The notes: generated from the letters alone by a model not told the origin. DNA of 64,000 nucleotides from Phenylobacterium sp. (GCF_004799515.1 NZ_SSMX01000052.1:1-64000); one strand, 5' to 3'; shown: positions 8,206-17,030, counted from the first letter of the stretch. Numbers and translations: made by a program.

Positions 8206-9414
8206 TCAGACCGCGCGGGGCGGGTAGCCCGCTTCCCGGAGCGCGTCCATGATCTCCTGGGTGTGCTGGGCGTCGCGGGTCTCGATCAGGATGTCGAACT
8301 CCGCGCCCTTGGCCGGCACGTCGAGGGCCAGGCGGTTGTGCGCCACCTCGATGATGTTGGCCCCCAGCTTGCCGATGATCGCCGAGACCGTGCCCAGGAG
8401 GCCCGGGCGGTCGTCGCCGATGATCCGTAGACTGACGATCCGCTGCTCGCGGACCAGCTCGCGGGTCAGCACCGAGGCCAGGAGGCGCGTGTCGATGTTG
8501 CCGCCGGTGATCACCAGGCCGCAGGTCTTGCCGCGGAACCGCTCCGGGAAGCCCAGCAGGGCGGCGAGCGACCCGGCGCCCGCGCCCTCGGTGACCGTCT
8601 TCTCGACGTTGCAGTAAAGGGCCACGGCGCGCTCGAAGAACGGCTCCTCGATCAGCAGCACCTCGTCCACCAGCGGGCGGACCACCGAATAGCTGAGGTC
8701 GCCGACCTGCTTGACCGCGATGCCCTCGGCGATGGTCGCCCCGCCCGTGGTGACCCCGGCGTTGACGCCGCGCATCCGGGCGGTGAACGAGGGGTACATG
8801 GCCGGCTCGACGCCGATGATGCGGATATCCGGCTTGATGTGCTTGGCGGCCGTGGCCATGCCGGCGATCAGGCCGCCGCCGCCGATCGGGATCGGCAGCA
8901 CCTCCAGGTCCGGCGCGTCCTCCAGCATCTCCAGCGCCACCGTGCCCTGCCCGGCCATGACGTCGAGGTCGTTGAAGGGGTGGACGAACACCAGGTCGCG
9001 GTCGTCGCGCAGCCGCATGGCGAAGGCCGAGGCCTCGTCATAGCCATCGCCGTCGATCACCACCTCGGCGCCGTGGGCGCGGGTCTGCTGCACCTTCACG
9101 AAGGGCGTGCCGCGCGGCATGACGATGGTCACCGGGATGCCCAGGCGCGCGGAATGGTAGGCGAGGCCCTGGCTGTGGTTGCCGGCCGAGGCGGCGATCA
9201 CGCCGCGCTTCTTCTCCGCCTCGGTGAGCTGCAAGAGCTTGTTCAGCGCGCCGCGCTCCTTGTAAGCGGCGGTGAACTGCAGATTCTCGAACTTCACCCA
9301 GACGTTGGCGCCGGTGATCTCCGACAACGTCCGCGACCGGCGGCACGGGGTGCGCTCGATATGACCCTTCAACCGCTCTTGCGCGGCGAGGATGTCTTCG
9401 AATGCGAGGGTCAT
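8206..9414 (-). CDS. ilvA: Threonine ammonia-lyase with C-terminal ACT domain
   Basis: A 402-residue PLP enzyme converting L-threonine to 2-oxobutyrate and ammonia. The PLP lysine is in FTAAYKERGALNKL, the phosphate/cofactor loop in ASAGNHSQGLAYH, and the glycine-rich phosphate loop in PIGGGGLIAG. A single ACT domain from about residue 325 (VSLRIIGDDRPGLLGTVSAI) marks the shorter form rather than the 500-residue two-ACT biosynthetic form. The family name therefore covers both ilvA and tdcB uses. It is followed by the FKBP lipoprotein gene. Serine dehydratase activity is also possible. Confidence 0.88.
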   Translation of the reverse strand: MTLAFEDILAAQERLKGHIERTPCRRSRTLSEITGANVWVKFENLQFTAAYKERGALNKLLQLTEAEKKRGVIAASAGNHSQGLAYHSARLGIPVTIVMPRGTPFVKVQQTRAHGAEVVIDGDGYDEASAFAMRLRDDRDLVFVHPFNDLDVMAGQGTVALEMLEDAPDLEVLPIPIGGGGLIAGMATAAKHIKPDIRIIGVEPAMYPSFTARMRGVNAGVTTGGATIAEGIAVKQVGDLSYSVVRPLVDEVLLIEEPFFERAVALYCNVEKTVTEGAGAGSLAALLGFPERFRGKTCGLVITGGNIDTRLLASVLTRELVREQRIVSLRIIGDDRPGLLGTVSAIIGKLGANIIEVAHNRLALDVPAKGAEFDILIETRDAQHTQEIMDALREAGYPPRAV

Positions 9415-9505
9415 GGCGGACGCGATCTGAAATGGCAGGGCTTCAAAAAGGCGCGCAACCTAGCGGCGGGCCGCCTCTGCCGCAACGCAGCATGTCTAGG
9501 GGGCG

Positions 9506-10567
9506 CTAGAGCAGGTCACCGCGGCCGGCCTGGCGCACCGCCTCCACTGCTGCGCGCACCGCCCCGGGGGCGTCCCTGCGGGTGACCAGCACCACCCCGC
9601 CCTCGACCACCACCGCCAGGTCTTCGACCCCGGCCAGCACCACCAGCGGCCCATCGGAGATCGCCAGGCAATCGCGGCTGTCGACGGCCAGCGCCGGGCC
9701 CTGCAGCACCTCGCCCGTGGAGGACTTCGGCGCCTCGGCCCAGAGGGCGTCGTAGGCGCCCACGTCGCTCCAGCCGACGTCTGCGGCCACCACCACGGCC
9801 TTGTCTGTGCGCTCGAATACCGCGATATCCACCGGCAGGGACGGCACGCGCCCGAAGGCCTCGCCCAGGCGGACCGTGTCGCCCTCCCGCGCGGCCTGCG
9901 CCAACGCCGCGCGGGCGGCGGCGAGCAGATCCGGCGCGGTGCGTTCGGCCTCGGCCAGGAAGGCGTCGGGGCGGAACAGGAAGATGCCGGCGTTCCAACT
10001 GTAGGCGGGGTCGGCGAGATAGGCCTGGGCGGTGGCCAGGTCCGGCTTCTCCACGAAGGCGGCGACCTTGCGCACCGGCCCCTCACCGGGTTCAGCGCGG
10101 ATGTAGCCGTAGCCGGTCTCGGGCGCGGTCGGCGTGATGCCGAAGATCACCAGCGACCCGGCCTCCGCCGCCGGCGCGCCCAGGGCCACCGCCGCGCGCA
10201 GGGCGGCGGGATCGGCGATGCGCGCGTCGGCGGAGAGCAGCAGCACGAGATCCTGCTCCATCTCGGCGGCCAACAGCGCCGAGACCATGGCCGCGGCGCC
10301 CGTGTGGCGGCCCGCGGGCTCCAGGATCAGGGCCTGGGCCGTCACGCCGACCTCGGCGAGCTGGGCGCGCGTCAGGTCGGCGTGGGCGGCGTTGCCGATC
10401 ACCATCGGCCGGGCGAAGGCTTCGGTGGCGAACCTGAGCGCCGTTTCCTGGATCAGGGTGTGGTCGCCGCCCAGGGCGTGGAACTGCTTCGGACGGGCCT
10501 GGGTGGACAGCGGCCACAGCCGCGTGCCGGCGCCGCCGGACATCAGGACAGGGGTGATCTTCGCCAT
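9506..10567 (-). CDS. Mannose-1-phosphate guanylyltransferase
   Basis: A 353-residue nucleotidyltransferase making GDP-mannose from mannose-1-phosphate and GTP. The N-terminal signature LMSGGAGTRLWPLSTQARPKQF binds nucleotide, VEKPD and YSWNAGIFLF are the sugar-phosphate site, and DVGWSDVGAYDALW is the conserved late motif. It has no C-terminal phosphomannose isomerase cupin, so it is the single-domain (ManC-type) form. It is divergent from a GmhB-like phosphatase, and both would feed nucleotide sugars into surface polysaccharide. Confidence 0.9.
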   Translation of the reverse strand: MAKITPVLMSGGAGTRLWPLSTQARPKQFHALGGDHTLIQETALRFATEAFARPMVIGNAAHADLTRAQLAEVGVTAQALILEPAGRHTGAAAMVSALLAAEMEQDLVLLLSADARIADPAALRAAVALGAPAAEAGSLVIFGITPTAPETGYGYIRAEPGEGPVRKVAAFVEKPDLATAQAYLADPAYSWNAGIFLFRPDAFLAEAERTAPDLLAAARAALAQAAREGDTVRLGEAFGRVPSLPVDIAVFERTDKAVVVAADVGWSDVGAYDALWAEAPKSSTGEVLQGPALAVDSRDCLAISDGPLVVLAGVEDLAVVVEGGVVLVTRRDAPGAVRAAVEAVRQAGRGDLL

Positions 10568-10685
10568 GGCGCGTCTTTAGGCCGCTTCGAAGGGCGGGTC
10601 GAATTCGGCGGGCGGCGGCCGGCCCGAGACCTCGCTCAGCGTTTTGAAATCGCCCCGTAACCGTCCTGGCCGATATAGTGACGCG

Positions 10686-11234
10686 GTGTCCGACACCGAA
10701 TCCAGACCGCCACAGACGCCGCCGCTTCGGCCCACCCTGTTCCTCGACCGCGACGGGGTGCTGAACGAGGACCACGGCTATGTCTCGCGCTGGGAGGACT
10801 TCCGCTGGATCCCCGGCGCGCGGGAGGCGGTGGCGGCCTTCAACCGCGCCGGTTGGCTGGTGATCGTGGTGACCAACCAGTCGGGCGTCGGGCGCGGCTA
10901 CTACACCGAGGACGCCATGCACGCCCTGCACGCCCGGATGGCCGAGGACCTGGCCGCCGTCGGGGGCCATATCGACGCCGTCTACCACGCGCCGCAGCAT
11001 CCGGAGGCGCCGGTGGAAGCCTACCGCCATCCCGACCCGCCGGACCGCAAGCCCAACCCCGGCATGATCCTGCGCGCCCTGGCCGACTGGCCCATCGACC
11101 GCGAGGCCTCGCTCCTGATCGGCGACAAGCCCAGCGATCTTGAGGCGGCGGAACGGGCCGGCGTGCGCGCGGCCCTGTTCGCGGGCGGCGACCTGATGCA
11201 GTTCCTGGCGGACGAGGCGCTGCTGCCCGGTTGA
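10686..11234 (+). CDS. HAD-IIIA phosphatase, D-glycero-D-manno-heptose 1,7-bisphosphate 7-phosphatase-like
   Basis: About 182 residues from a GTG at 10686. A TTG at 10644 is also in frame. HAD motifs are all present: FLDRDGVLNEDHGYV (motif I, DxDxxxN), VVTNQSGVGRGYY (motif II), DRKPNPGM (motif III Lys) and LIGDKPSDLEAAERAG (motif IV). The GmhB-like order and length suggest removal of the 7-phosphate in heptose activation. Unlike classical GmhB, the zinc loop after motif II (here YHAPQHPEAPVEAYRHPDPP) lacks the usual cysteines. It may therefore be a metal-free variant or act on another sugar phosphate such as histidinol-phosphate. It is divergent from the GDP-mannose gene. Confidence 0.8.
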   Translation: MSDTESRPPQTPPLRPTLFLDRDGVLNEDHGYVSRWEDFRWIPGAREAVAAFNRAGWLVIVVTNQSGVGRGYYTEDAMHALHARMAEDLAAVGGHIDAVYHAPQHPEAPVEAYRHPDPPDRKPNPGMILRALADWPIDREASLLIGDKPSDLEAAERAGVRAALFAGGDLMQFLADEALLPG

Positions 11235-11325
11235 GGCCCGCGAACGCCGGCGCGCGCTTAAGTCTGCATCCCGACACTGGGCTCAAGCGTTGTCGTAGGC
11301 AGAACGACAGAATCGAGCCCGTCAA

Positions 11326-11694
11326 ATGCGCAAGACCATCGCCCTCGCCGCACTCGCGGCGGCCATCTCAGTCCCGCTGATCGTGGGGTCGACGGACGCC
11401 AGCGCCTCGTGCCAGAGCCGGAAGAACACCGGCACGCTCGTAGGCGGGGTGGGCGGCGCCCTCATCGGCAATTCGATATCCCGCGGCGGCGGCGGCGCGA
11501 TCCTGGGCGGCCTGGGCGGCGCGGTGCTGGGCCATGAGATCGCCAAGGGCGGCTGCGGCCCCTCGCGCCACGCCGACTATCGCAACGGGCGTAACCGCTA
11601 CGCGGCCACGCAAGCCTATGGGCCCACGCGCCCCATCTACTACGACCAGTACGGCAACGCCGTGGTCCCGCCACCGCCCGCCTACAGCCGCTGA
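11326..11694 (+). CDS. Secreted glycine-zipper 2TM protein
   Basis: A 122-residue exported protein. The signal peptide runs to about residue 27 (ASA). Two glycine-zipper helices follow: GTLVGGVGGALIGNSISRGG and GAILGGLGGAVLGHEIA, the GxxxG pattern of Rick_17kDa/glycine-zipper outer-membrane proteins. The C-terminus is Tyr/Arg/Pro-rich (YDQYGNAVVPPPPAYSR). Two mature cysteines (in SCQS and GGCG) flank the zipper. Such proteins associate with the outer membrane; a precise role is not known. It lies 20 bases before the next lipoprotein gene and is likely cotranscribed. Confidence 0.8.
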   Translation: MRKTIALAALAAAISVPLIVGSTDASASCQSRKNTGTLVGGVGGALIGNSISRGGGGAILGGLGGAVLGHEIAKGGCGPSRHADYRNGRNRYAATQAYGPTRPIYYDQYGNAVVPPPPAYSR

Positions 11695-11714
11695 CACCCA
11701 AGCGAGGCCGACCG

Positions 11715-12230
11715 ATGACGCGGACTTCCGTTGCGACCGCCCTGGTCGCCGTGCTGACCGGCGCGATGGCGCTCAGCGCCTGCGACCGGCGCCATGACCT
11801 CGCGGCCAATCCAAAGGTCTGCGCGGACTTCAAGACCTCGGCCAAGCCCGGCACGGCCTCGCCCGCCGCGACGCTCGATCCCGGGGCCGCCCCGGTGGAC
11901 GAATGCGTGCGCCGCTGGGCCTACGCCCTGGCGCCGTCGCACGATCCGGCGGGCGCCGTCGCCCAGGCCTCGGTTGTCGCCTGCATGACCCAGCTCGCCC
12001 GGTGGAACCGCCAGACCCTCGCCCAGCCGGGCTCCGACCTGCAGGCCGACAGCCTGACCACCGGCCAGCCGACCACGCCGCTGGCCGAGCACAGCACCTA
12101 CACCGCCGGCCGCGCACTCTTCTATGTGGTGCAGGCTCGCGCCGGCCTTTGCGCCGCGCCGCCGATGACCAATGGCGTTCCCGACGGGATCAGCGTCCCT
12201 CCATCCGAGCCAACATCGCCTCCAGCGTAG
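11715..12230 (+). CDS. Putative lipoprotein of unknown function
   Basis: A 171-residue protein with a lipobox signal (ALSAC, Cys at about residue 23). The mature part has several cysteines (in KVCADF, DECVRRW, VACMTQ, GLCAAP) that could form periplasmic disulfides. The DECVRRWAYALAPSHDPA helix followed by VVACMTQLARWNRQ is the most conserved-looking segment. I do not recognise the family. It follows the glycine-zipper gene by 20 bases. Its 3' end overlaps the convergent DNA ligase gene by 41 bases, so its Pro-rich tail is encoded opposite the ligase C-terminus. Confidence 0.65.
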   Translation: MTRTSVATALVAVLTGAMALSACDRRHDLAANPKVCADFKTSAKPGTASPAATLDPGAAPVDECVRRWAYALAPSHDPAGAVAQASVVACMTQLARWNRQTLAQPGSDLQADSLTTGQPTTPLAEHSTYTAGRALFYVVQARAGLCAAPPMTNGVPDGISVPPSEPTSPPA

Positions 12231-13815
12231 CGAGCTCATCCGCCTCGCCCGGCGGCTTGTCCCAGCGGATGCGGTTGATGCGCGGGAAGCGCATGGCCAC
12301 GCCGGACTTGTGGCGGGTGGAGCGTTGCAGCCCCTCGAAGGCCACCTCGAAGACCAGGCCGTGATGCGGCTCGGCGCGGACGGAACGAACCGGGCCGAAG
12401 CGTTCGATGGTGTTGTCGCGGACGTATTTGTCGATCTGCTTCAGTTCCTCGTCGGTGAAGCCGAAATAGGCCTTGCCGACCGGCGTCAGGACGCGCGCGC
12501 CGGCCTCATCCAGAGTCCAGGTCCCGAAGGTGTAGTCGGAGTAGAAGCTGGAACGCTTGCCGTGGCCGCGCTGGGCGTACATCAGCACCGCGTCGATCAG
12601 GAACGGGTCGCGCTTCCACTTGAACCACGGCCCCTTGGGCCGGCCGGCCTCGTAGATCGAGTCCCAGCGCTTCAGCATCAGGCCCTCGGCGATCTGCGGA
12701 TCGCCCGCCGGGGGATCGGCGCGCAGGGCCGCAAGGTCCGGCCAGCTCTCGAAGGGCTGCATCGGCGACAGGTCGATGCGCGGGCTGGCTTCCTTCGCCA
12801 CGAAGGCCTCCAGGCGCCTGCGGCGCTCGGCGAAGGGCAAGACACGGGTGTCCTCCGCGCCCTCGGCCAGGAGGTCGTAGGCCCGGACGCCGGCCGGAAA
12901 GCCCGCCAGGAGCTTGGCGTCGACGCTCTTTCGGTTCAACCGCTGCTGCAGGTCGGCGAAGCTCGCCACCTGGCCGTCGCGCATGACCAGGAGTTCGCCG
13001 TCGATCACGCCCTCCGCCTGCAAGGCGTTCACGACGTCGGGGAAGGTCTTGGAGATGTCATCGCCGGTGCGGGTGTAGAGCCGGCGCATGCCGCCCTCGT
13101 TCACCGCCTGGACGCGGATGCCGTCCCACTTCCATTCGGCGGCGTAGTCGGCGGGGTCGAGCTTGGCGAAGTCGACGGCCTCGTCGATCGCCTGGGCCAG
13201 CATGGCGGGACGGAAGCGTCCAGGGTTCTCCGACGACGGCCGCTCCCCGCGGCCCTCCAGCCAGGCGAACAGGTCCTCGTAGGGGGCGTGCAGGGCGTGC
13301 CAGAGCTCCTCCACCTCGGCCACCGGCACGGGCTCGGGGCCCATCTCGGCCGCCGCGCGCTTGGCGAGCCGGGCGGTCAGGCCCACCCGCAGGCCGCCGG
13401 TCATCAGCTTCAGCAGCGCCCAGCGGCCGGTGGGCGAGAGCGCGTCCAGCCAGCCCTCGATCAGCCGCTGGACCTCCGCGCGGCTCGCGCCCCTGAGCGC
13501 GTCGACCACCTCCGAGAGTTCCGGCTCGCGGTTGGCGCCCGGCCGCGCGGGCCAGACCAAGGCCACTGTCTCCGCCAGGTCGCCCACATAGTCGTAGGAC
13601 CACCAGAAGAGCTGCGCGTCCATCCGCTCCTCCACCGCCTTGCGGATGAAGGCGGGCTTGGCCGCATCGAAAGAGAGGTCGCCGGTCAGCGCCGCCAGCG
13701 CCCAGCCGCGGTCCGGGTCGGGCGTCTGGCGCAGGTAGTCGCGCACCAGGGTCAGCTTGGCGTTGCGCGACGCGGTCAGCGACAGCCGGTCGAGGAGTTC
13801 GGCGAAGGCGCGCAC
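12190..13815 (-). CDS. ATP-dependent DNA ligase (cisplatin damage response type)
   Basis: A 541-residue ligase of the bacterial ATP-dependent family typified by TIGR04120. An N-terminal helical DNA-binding domain (to about residue 190) precedes the adenylation domain. The AMP-linked lysine is Lys229 in EWKWDGIRVQ (KxDG motif I), and VIDGELLV is motif III. The C-terminal OB domain contains the GPWFKWKRDPFLIDAVLMYA motif IV/V region and RFPRINRIRWDK near the end. In many bacteria this ligase sits with an exonuclease, a DEXH helicase and a phosphoesterase. Here only the exonuclease (13954-14964) is adjacent, with a 111-bp palindrome between them. Confidence 0.9.
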   Translation of the reverse strand: MRAFAELLDRLSLTASRNAKLTLVRDYLRQTPDPDRGWALAALTGDLSFDAAKPAFIRKAVEERMDAQLFWWSYDYVGDLAETVALVWPARPGANREPELSEVVDALRGASRAEVQRLIEGWLDALSPTGRWALLKLMTGGLRVGLTARLAKRAAAEMGPEPVPVAEVEELWHALHAPYEDLFAWLEGRGERPSSENPGRFRPAMLAQAIDEAVDFAKLDPADYAAEWKWDGIRVQAVNEGGMRRLYTRTGDDISKTFPDVVNALQAEGVIDGELLVMRDGQVASFADLQQRLNRKSVDAKLLAGFPAGVRAYDLLAEGAEDTRVLPFAERRRRLEAFVAKEASPRIDLSPMQPFESWPDLAALRADPPAGDPQIAEGLMLKRWDSIYEAGRPKGPWFKWKRDPFLIDAVLMYAQRGHGKRSSFYSDYTFGTWTLDEAGARVLTPVGKAYFGFTDEELKQIDKYVRDNTIERFGPVRSVRAEPHHGLVFEVAFEGLQRSTRHKSGVAMRFPRINRIRWDKPPGEADELATLEAMLARMEGR

Positions 13816-13826
13816 TAAAGCCGCCT

Positions 13827-13937
13827 GTCATCCTCCGGTCGGCGGCAAGCCGATCCGGGGGACCCAAGCTGAGGTGCAGAACAGGGCAAGGCCGTCTGGG
13901 TCCCCCGGATCGCGTCTTCGCGCGACCGGAGGATGAC
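13827..13937. repeat. 111-bp palindromic intergenic element
   Basis: Outer arms GTCATCCTCCGGTC (13827-13840) and GACCGGAGGATGAC (13924-13937) are perfect inverted copies. Inner arms GATCCGGGGGACCCA (13852-13866) and TGGGTCCCCCGGATC (13897-13911) are also perfect. The element fills the ligase-exonuclease gap. It shares the GGGTCCC...GGATGA heads with elements at 18816, 27290 and 44503. Confidence 0.8.
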
Positions 13938-13953
13938 GGGGGTTGGAGAACGC

Positions 13954-14964
13954 TCAGCCATCGTCCTCCTCCTCATAGCCCACCAGCGCCAAGGCCCTCG
14001 CCGGGACGCCGTGCATTTGAGCCCAGCGGGCCAGGGCCTCCTCGCGGCCGTGGGTGATCCAGAGTTCGCCGGGGCGCAGCTCGTCCACCGTGCCGGTGAG
14101 CTCATCCCAGTCGGCGTGGTCGGAGATCACCAGCGGCAGCTCGACGCCCCGCTGGCGGGCGCGGGCGCGGACCTGCATCCAGCCGGAGGCGAAGGCGGTG
14201 ACCGGATCGGGGAAGCGGCGGCTCCAGCGGTCCTGGGTCGCCGACGGCGGGGCGATGACGATCTGGCCCTCGAAGTCGGCCTTCTTGCCGGCGGTCGCCG
14301 ACGCGAGCGGCCCAAGGTCGATCCCGTGCCGTTCGTAGAGGGCGTTCAGCCGCTCGAGGGCGCCGTGGACATAGATCGGCGCGTCCCAGCCGGCCTCGCG
14401 CAGCAGGCGGATGATCCGCTGCGCCTTGCCGAGCGCATAGGCGCCGACCAGGTGGCAGCGCTCCGGGAACTGCGCCACCGAGCGCAGCAGGCGGGCGATC
14501 TCCTCGCGGTCGTCGGGGTGGCGGAACACCGGCAGGCCGAAGGAGGCCTCGGAGATGAAGACGTCGCAGGGCACAGGCTCGAAGGCCGGGCAGGTCGGGT
14601 CGCGCCGGCGCTTGTAGTCGCCGCTGACGACCATGGTCAGGCCCTTCCAGCGCACCACCGCCTGGGCCGAGCCCAGCACGTGGCCGGCCGGGACCAGGGT
14701 CACCTCGACGTCGTCGCGGGCCGACGCCTCGCCGTAAGCCGCTGCTTGCGTGGAAGCCGCGAACCCCAGGCCATAGCGCTCGGCCATGATGTCCAGGGTC
14801 TCCGGCGTCGCCAGCACGGTCCCGTGGCCGGCGCGGGCGTGGTCGGCGTGGCCATGGGTGATCACCGCGCGCGCCACCGGCCGCACGGGGTCGATGTAGA
14901 AGTCGCCGGGAGCGCAATAGAGGCCCTCGGGCTTCGGGCAGAGCAGGTCCTGTGGACGGGTCAT
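13954..14964 (-). CDS. Ligase-associated DNA exonuclease (metallo-beta-lactamase/beta-CASP-like fold)
   Basis: A 336-residue protein of the mRNA 3'-end processing/exonuclease-like family (TIGR04122, Xnuc_lig_assoc). The metal motif VITHGHADHARAG (His37, His39, Asp41, His42) is the HxHxDH signature, and VISDHADWDEL near the C-terminus is the later His/Asp motif. ATG 14964 is chosen because the conserved MTRPQDLLCPKPEGLY begins there. The upstream extension is basic and unlike the family. It is upstream of the ATP-dependent ligase on the same strand and likely resects DNA ends before ligation (family inference). Confidence 0.88.
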   Translation of the reverse strand: MTRPQDLLCPKPEGLYCAPGDFYIDPVRPVARAVITHGHADHARAGHGTVLATPETLDIMAERYGLGFAASTQAAAYGEASARDDVEVTLVPAGHVLGSAQAVVRWKGLTMVVSGDYKRRRDPTCPAFEPVPCDVFISEASFGLPVFRHPDDREEIARLLRSVAQFPERCHLVGAYALGKAQRIIRLLREAGWDAPIYVHGALERLNALYERHGIDLGPLASATAGKKADFEGQIVIAPPSATQDRWSRRFPDPVTAFASGWMQVRARARQRGVELPLVISDHADWDELTGTVDELRPGELWITHGREEALARWAQMHGVPARALALVGYEEEDDG

Positions 14965-15050
14965 CGGGAGGGAATGTAGTGCGCGCCGCAAGGCTCCGCT
15001 CGAACAAGGCAGATTGACCGGACGCGGGCGCGGTCCTACCGCCTTGCCGG

Positions 15051-15491
15051 ATGAACGAAGTCCCCGCCGCATTCCGCGAGATCGCCGAGCGCATGGTCGA
15101 GGTGACGCCCCAGGCGGCGGCGCTTGGCCTGCGGTTCGTCTCCGTCGCCCCCGCGCGCGGCTCGCTGGAGGCGCCCTGGCGGGAGGACCTGGTCGGCGAT
15201 CCCGACACCGGCGTGATCGCCAGCGGCGTGGTCACCACCCTGCTGGACCACACCTGCGGCCTGGCGATGGCGGCGGCGGCCGGGACCGAGCCTTTCTCCA
15301 CGGCGACCCTGGACCTGCGGATCGACTACATGCGCGCCGCCGCGCCCCGGACCGGCGTCACCTGCGAAGCCCATTGCTACAAGATCACCCGCTCCATCGG
15401 CTTCGTCCGCGCCGAGGCCTGGGACGTGGACCGTTCGGACCTGGTGGCCACCGCCCAGGCGGCCTTCATCCTGAACCGGCCGAACGCATGA
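15051..15491 (+). CDS. PaaI family hotdog-fold thioesterase (first of tandem pair)
   Basis: A 146-residue hotdog protein expected to hydrolyse acyl-CoA thioesters. GVVTTLLDHTCGLAMAA holds the catalytic Asp/Glu helix, and TATLDLRIDYMRAAAPRTGV is the following strand pair. AWDVDRSDLVATAQAAFIL is the typical end. Its stop overlaps the next thioesterase start (ATGA), indicating translational coupling. PaaI members act on aromatic or short acyl-CoAs, but the substrate here is unknown. Confidence 0.88.
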   Translation: MNEVPAAFREIAERMVEVTPQAAALGLRFVSVAPARGSLEAPWREDLVGDPDTGVIASGVVTTLLDHTCGLAMAAAAGTEPFSTATLDLRIDYMRAAAPRTGVTCEAHCYKITRSIGFVRAEAWDVDRSDLVATAQAAFILNRPNA

Positions 15492-15910
15492 CGACCGCGG
15501 CGGCCGAACAGCTCGAGGCCTTCCTGAGCCGGGTGCCCTACATCCGTTTCCTCGGCATGCAGGCCGAGCTGGCAGGCGACGAGATGACCGCGATCCTGCC
15601 GGCCTCGCCGCACCTGATCGGCAACACCTTCATCCCGGCGCTGCACGGCGGGGTGATCGGGGCCTTCCTGGAGATGACCGCGCTGGCCCAGCTCTCGGTG
15701 GCGGAGCCGACGCGGCGGCTGCCCAAGACCATCGACGTGACCATCGAATACCTGCGGCCCGGCCGCGGCGGCCTGACGTCCTACGCCCGCGCCGACCTGC
15801 GCAAGGTCGGCCGCCGGATCGCCAACGTCCACGTCGAGGCCTGGCAGGAGGACCGCGACAAGCCCTTCGCGGCCCTGCGCGGCCACTTCCTGCTGCGCGG
15901 CGAGGACTGA
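15488..15910 (+). CDS. PaaI family hotdog-fold thioesterase (second of tandem pair)
   Basis: A 140-residue hotdog protein coupled to the previous gene by an ATGA overlap. Its motifs are parallel: IPALHGGVIGAFLEMTALAQ (catalytic helix with Glu), TIDVTIEYLRPGRGGLTSYA and NVHVEAWQEDRDKPFAALRG. The two paralogues are diverged, so they may form a heterodimer or hetero-tetramer, since hotdog proteins need two subunits per active site; that is inference. The longer frame starting at 15014 is only a shadow of the first gene joined to this one. Confidence 0.85.
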   Translation: MTTAAAEQLEAFLSRVPYIRFLGMQAELAGDEMTAILPASPHLIGNTFIPALHGGVIGAFLEMTALAQLSVAEPTRRLPKTIDVTIEYLRPGRGGLTSYARADLRKVGRRIANVHVEAWQEDRDKPFAALRGHFLLRGED

Positions 15911-15912
15911 GG

Positions 15913-16914
15913 TCAGCCCTTCGGCAGGGCCGCCTCTTCCTTCTTCACCTGGTCGAGCTTGGCCTGGGCGGCGGTCAGCGCCGTCTGGTCGCCCTTGGCC
16001 TTGGCCTGGACGACATCGCCGGTGGCCTCCATCTCGCGCACGGGCAGGAGGTGGGTGTTGTCGGCGTGCCTGAAGGCGCCGGTCTGGATGCGCTCGAGGA
16101 TAGCGCGCTGCCGCTTGGCCTCGTCAGTGTCGCCCACGCCGTAGCTGAAGATGAAGTCGGCGACCTTCCTCTTCACCGCCGGATCGAGGTCGGCGCGCCA
16201 GATCATCGGGTCCTCGGGGATGGTCGGCGAGGTCCAGATCACCTGCAGGGCGGCAAGCGCCTTCTTCGACTGATCGGTGTTGATCGCCTCCAGCCGGTCC
16301 ATGGAGCGGGTGTTGTCGGTGGCGGCAGGCAGGACCCCGGAGGCCACGGCGTAGAGGTTGGCCTCGGCGCTGGCCGACCGGACGGTCTTGAAGCATTTCA
16401 CGGGGTCGATGCCGCGCGGCCCGAACAGGAAGGTGTTGGGCGCGAGCGTACCGGAGGTCGACTTCGCGTCGCCCATGCCGAAGTCCAGGGTCTGGCCGCA
16501 CTTCAGGAGCTTGTCGAGGGTGACGCCGGAGCCCTTCTTGACGATGATCACGCCCTGGTAGCCGTCCTTGCCGTTGGGGTGGGTGGTGCGCGCAAACACC
16601 TCGCCGCCGGCCCGGCGCACGGCCTCCAGCCCCGACTGGTTGGTGAACCAGCCGAGGTCGGTCTGCTTGAAGCGCATGGCCTCGACCAGGGCTGAGTAGT
16701 TGGACCCGAAGAAGGGCTTCACGGTCATGCCCGTGGCCTTCTCCATGTCCTTCAGGAACGGCCCCCATTCCTGCATCTGGGTCTGGGTCGCCTCGGTGGA
16801 GACGATGGAGAAGGTCAGCGTCTTCGGCGCCTCGGCCTTGTCCGCCGGCTTGGAACAGCCGGCGAGGGCCAGGACGGCGAGGAGCGGGGCGAGGCGGCGG
16901 GCTGTGCGGATCAT
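15913..16914 (-). CDS. PhnD-like phosphonate/phosphite ABC transporter substrate-binding lipoprotein
   Basis: A 333-residue periplasmic binding protein. A lipobox ends at Cys20 (LALAGC), so it is anchored. Family marks are [45 protein letters not shown] (the ligand-phosphate loop STSG) and [16 protein letters not shown]. These match the phosphate/phosphite/phosphonate binding family (TIGR01098). No permease or ATPase gene is adjacent, so it is either an orphan receptor or works with a transporter elsewhere. ATG 16914 is chosen for the signal peptide. The frame extends upstream without family similarity. Confidence 0.85.
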   Translation of the reverse strand: MIRTARRLAPLLAVLALAGCSKPADKAEAPKTLTFSIVSTEATQTQMQEWGPFLKDMEKATGMTVKPFFGSNYSALVEAMRFKQTDLGWFTNQSGLEAVRRAGGEVFARTTHPNGKDGYQGVIIVKKGSGVTLDKLLKCGQTLDFGMGDAKSTSGTLAPNTFLFGPRGIDPVKCFKTVRSASAEANLYAVASGVLPAATDNTRSMDRLEAINTDQSKKALAALQVIWTSPTIPEDPMIWRADLDPAVKRKVADFIFSYGVGDTDEAKRQRAILERIQTGAFRHADNTHLLPVREMEATGDVVQAKAKGDQTALTAAQAKLDQVKKEEAALPKG

Positions 16915-17002
16915 GGACGGCAGTAGCGCAGCTTTTGCGCTGCGTCGGCAAGTCCAGTTGAGGGCGAGAGTCCGGCATCCCCCGGGATGATGAAAGCCCT
17001 CA

Positions 17003-17030
17003 ACTCCATGGTTGATTGCGAGCTTGTGGC
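17003..17030 (+). repeat. Dispersed CATGG repeat, copy B (partial)
   Basis: ACTCCATGGTTGATTGCGAGC with the trailing TTGTGGC matches copies at 2429, 27363 and 44706, with one inserted base. It lies between the binding-protein gene and lysS. Confidence 0.45.

Noticed and set aside
15014..15910. A 298-residue frame that looks like a fused thioesterase
   Set aside because: Only the C-terminal part (from 15488) is thioesterase; the N-terminal part is the shadow of the first thioesterase. ATGA coupling of two genes explains it.
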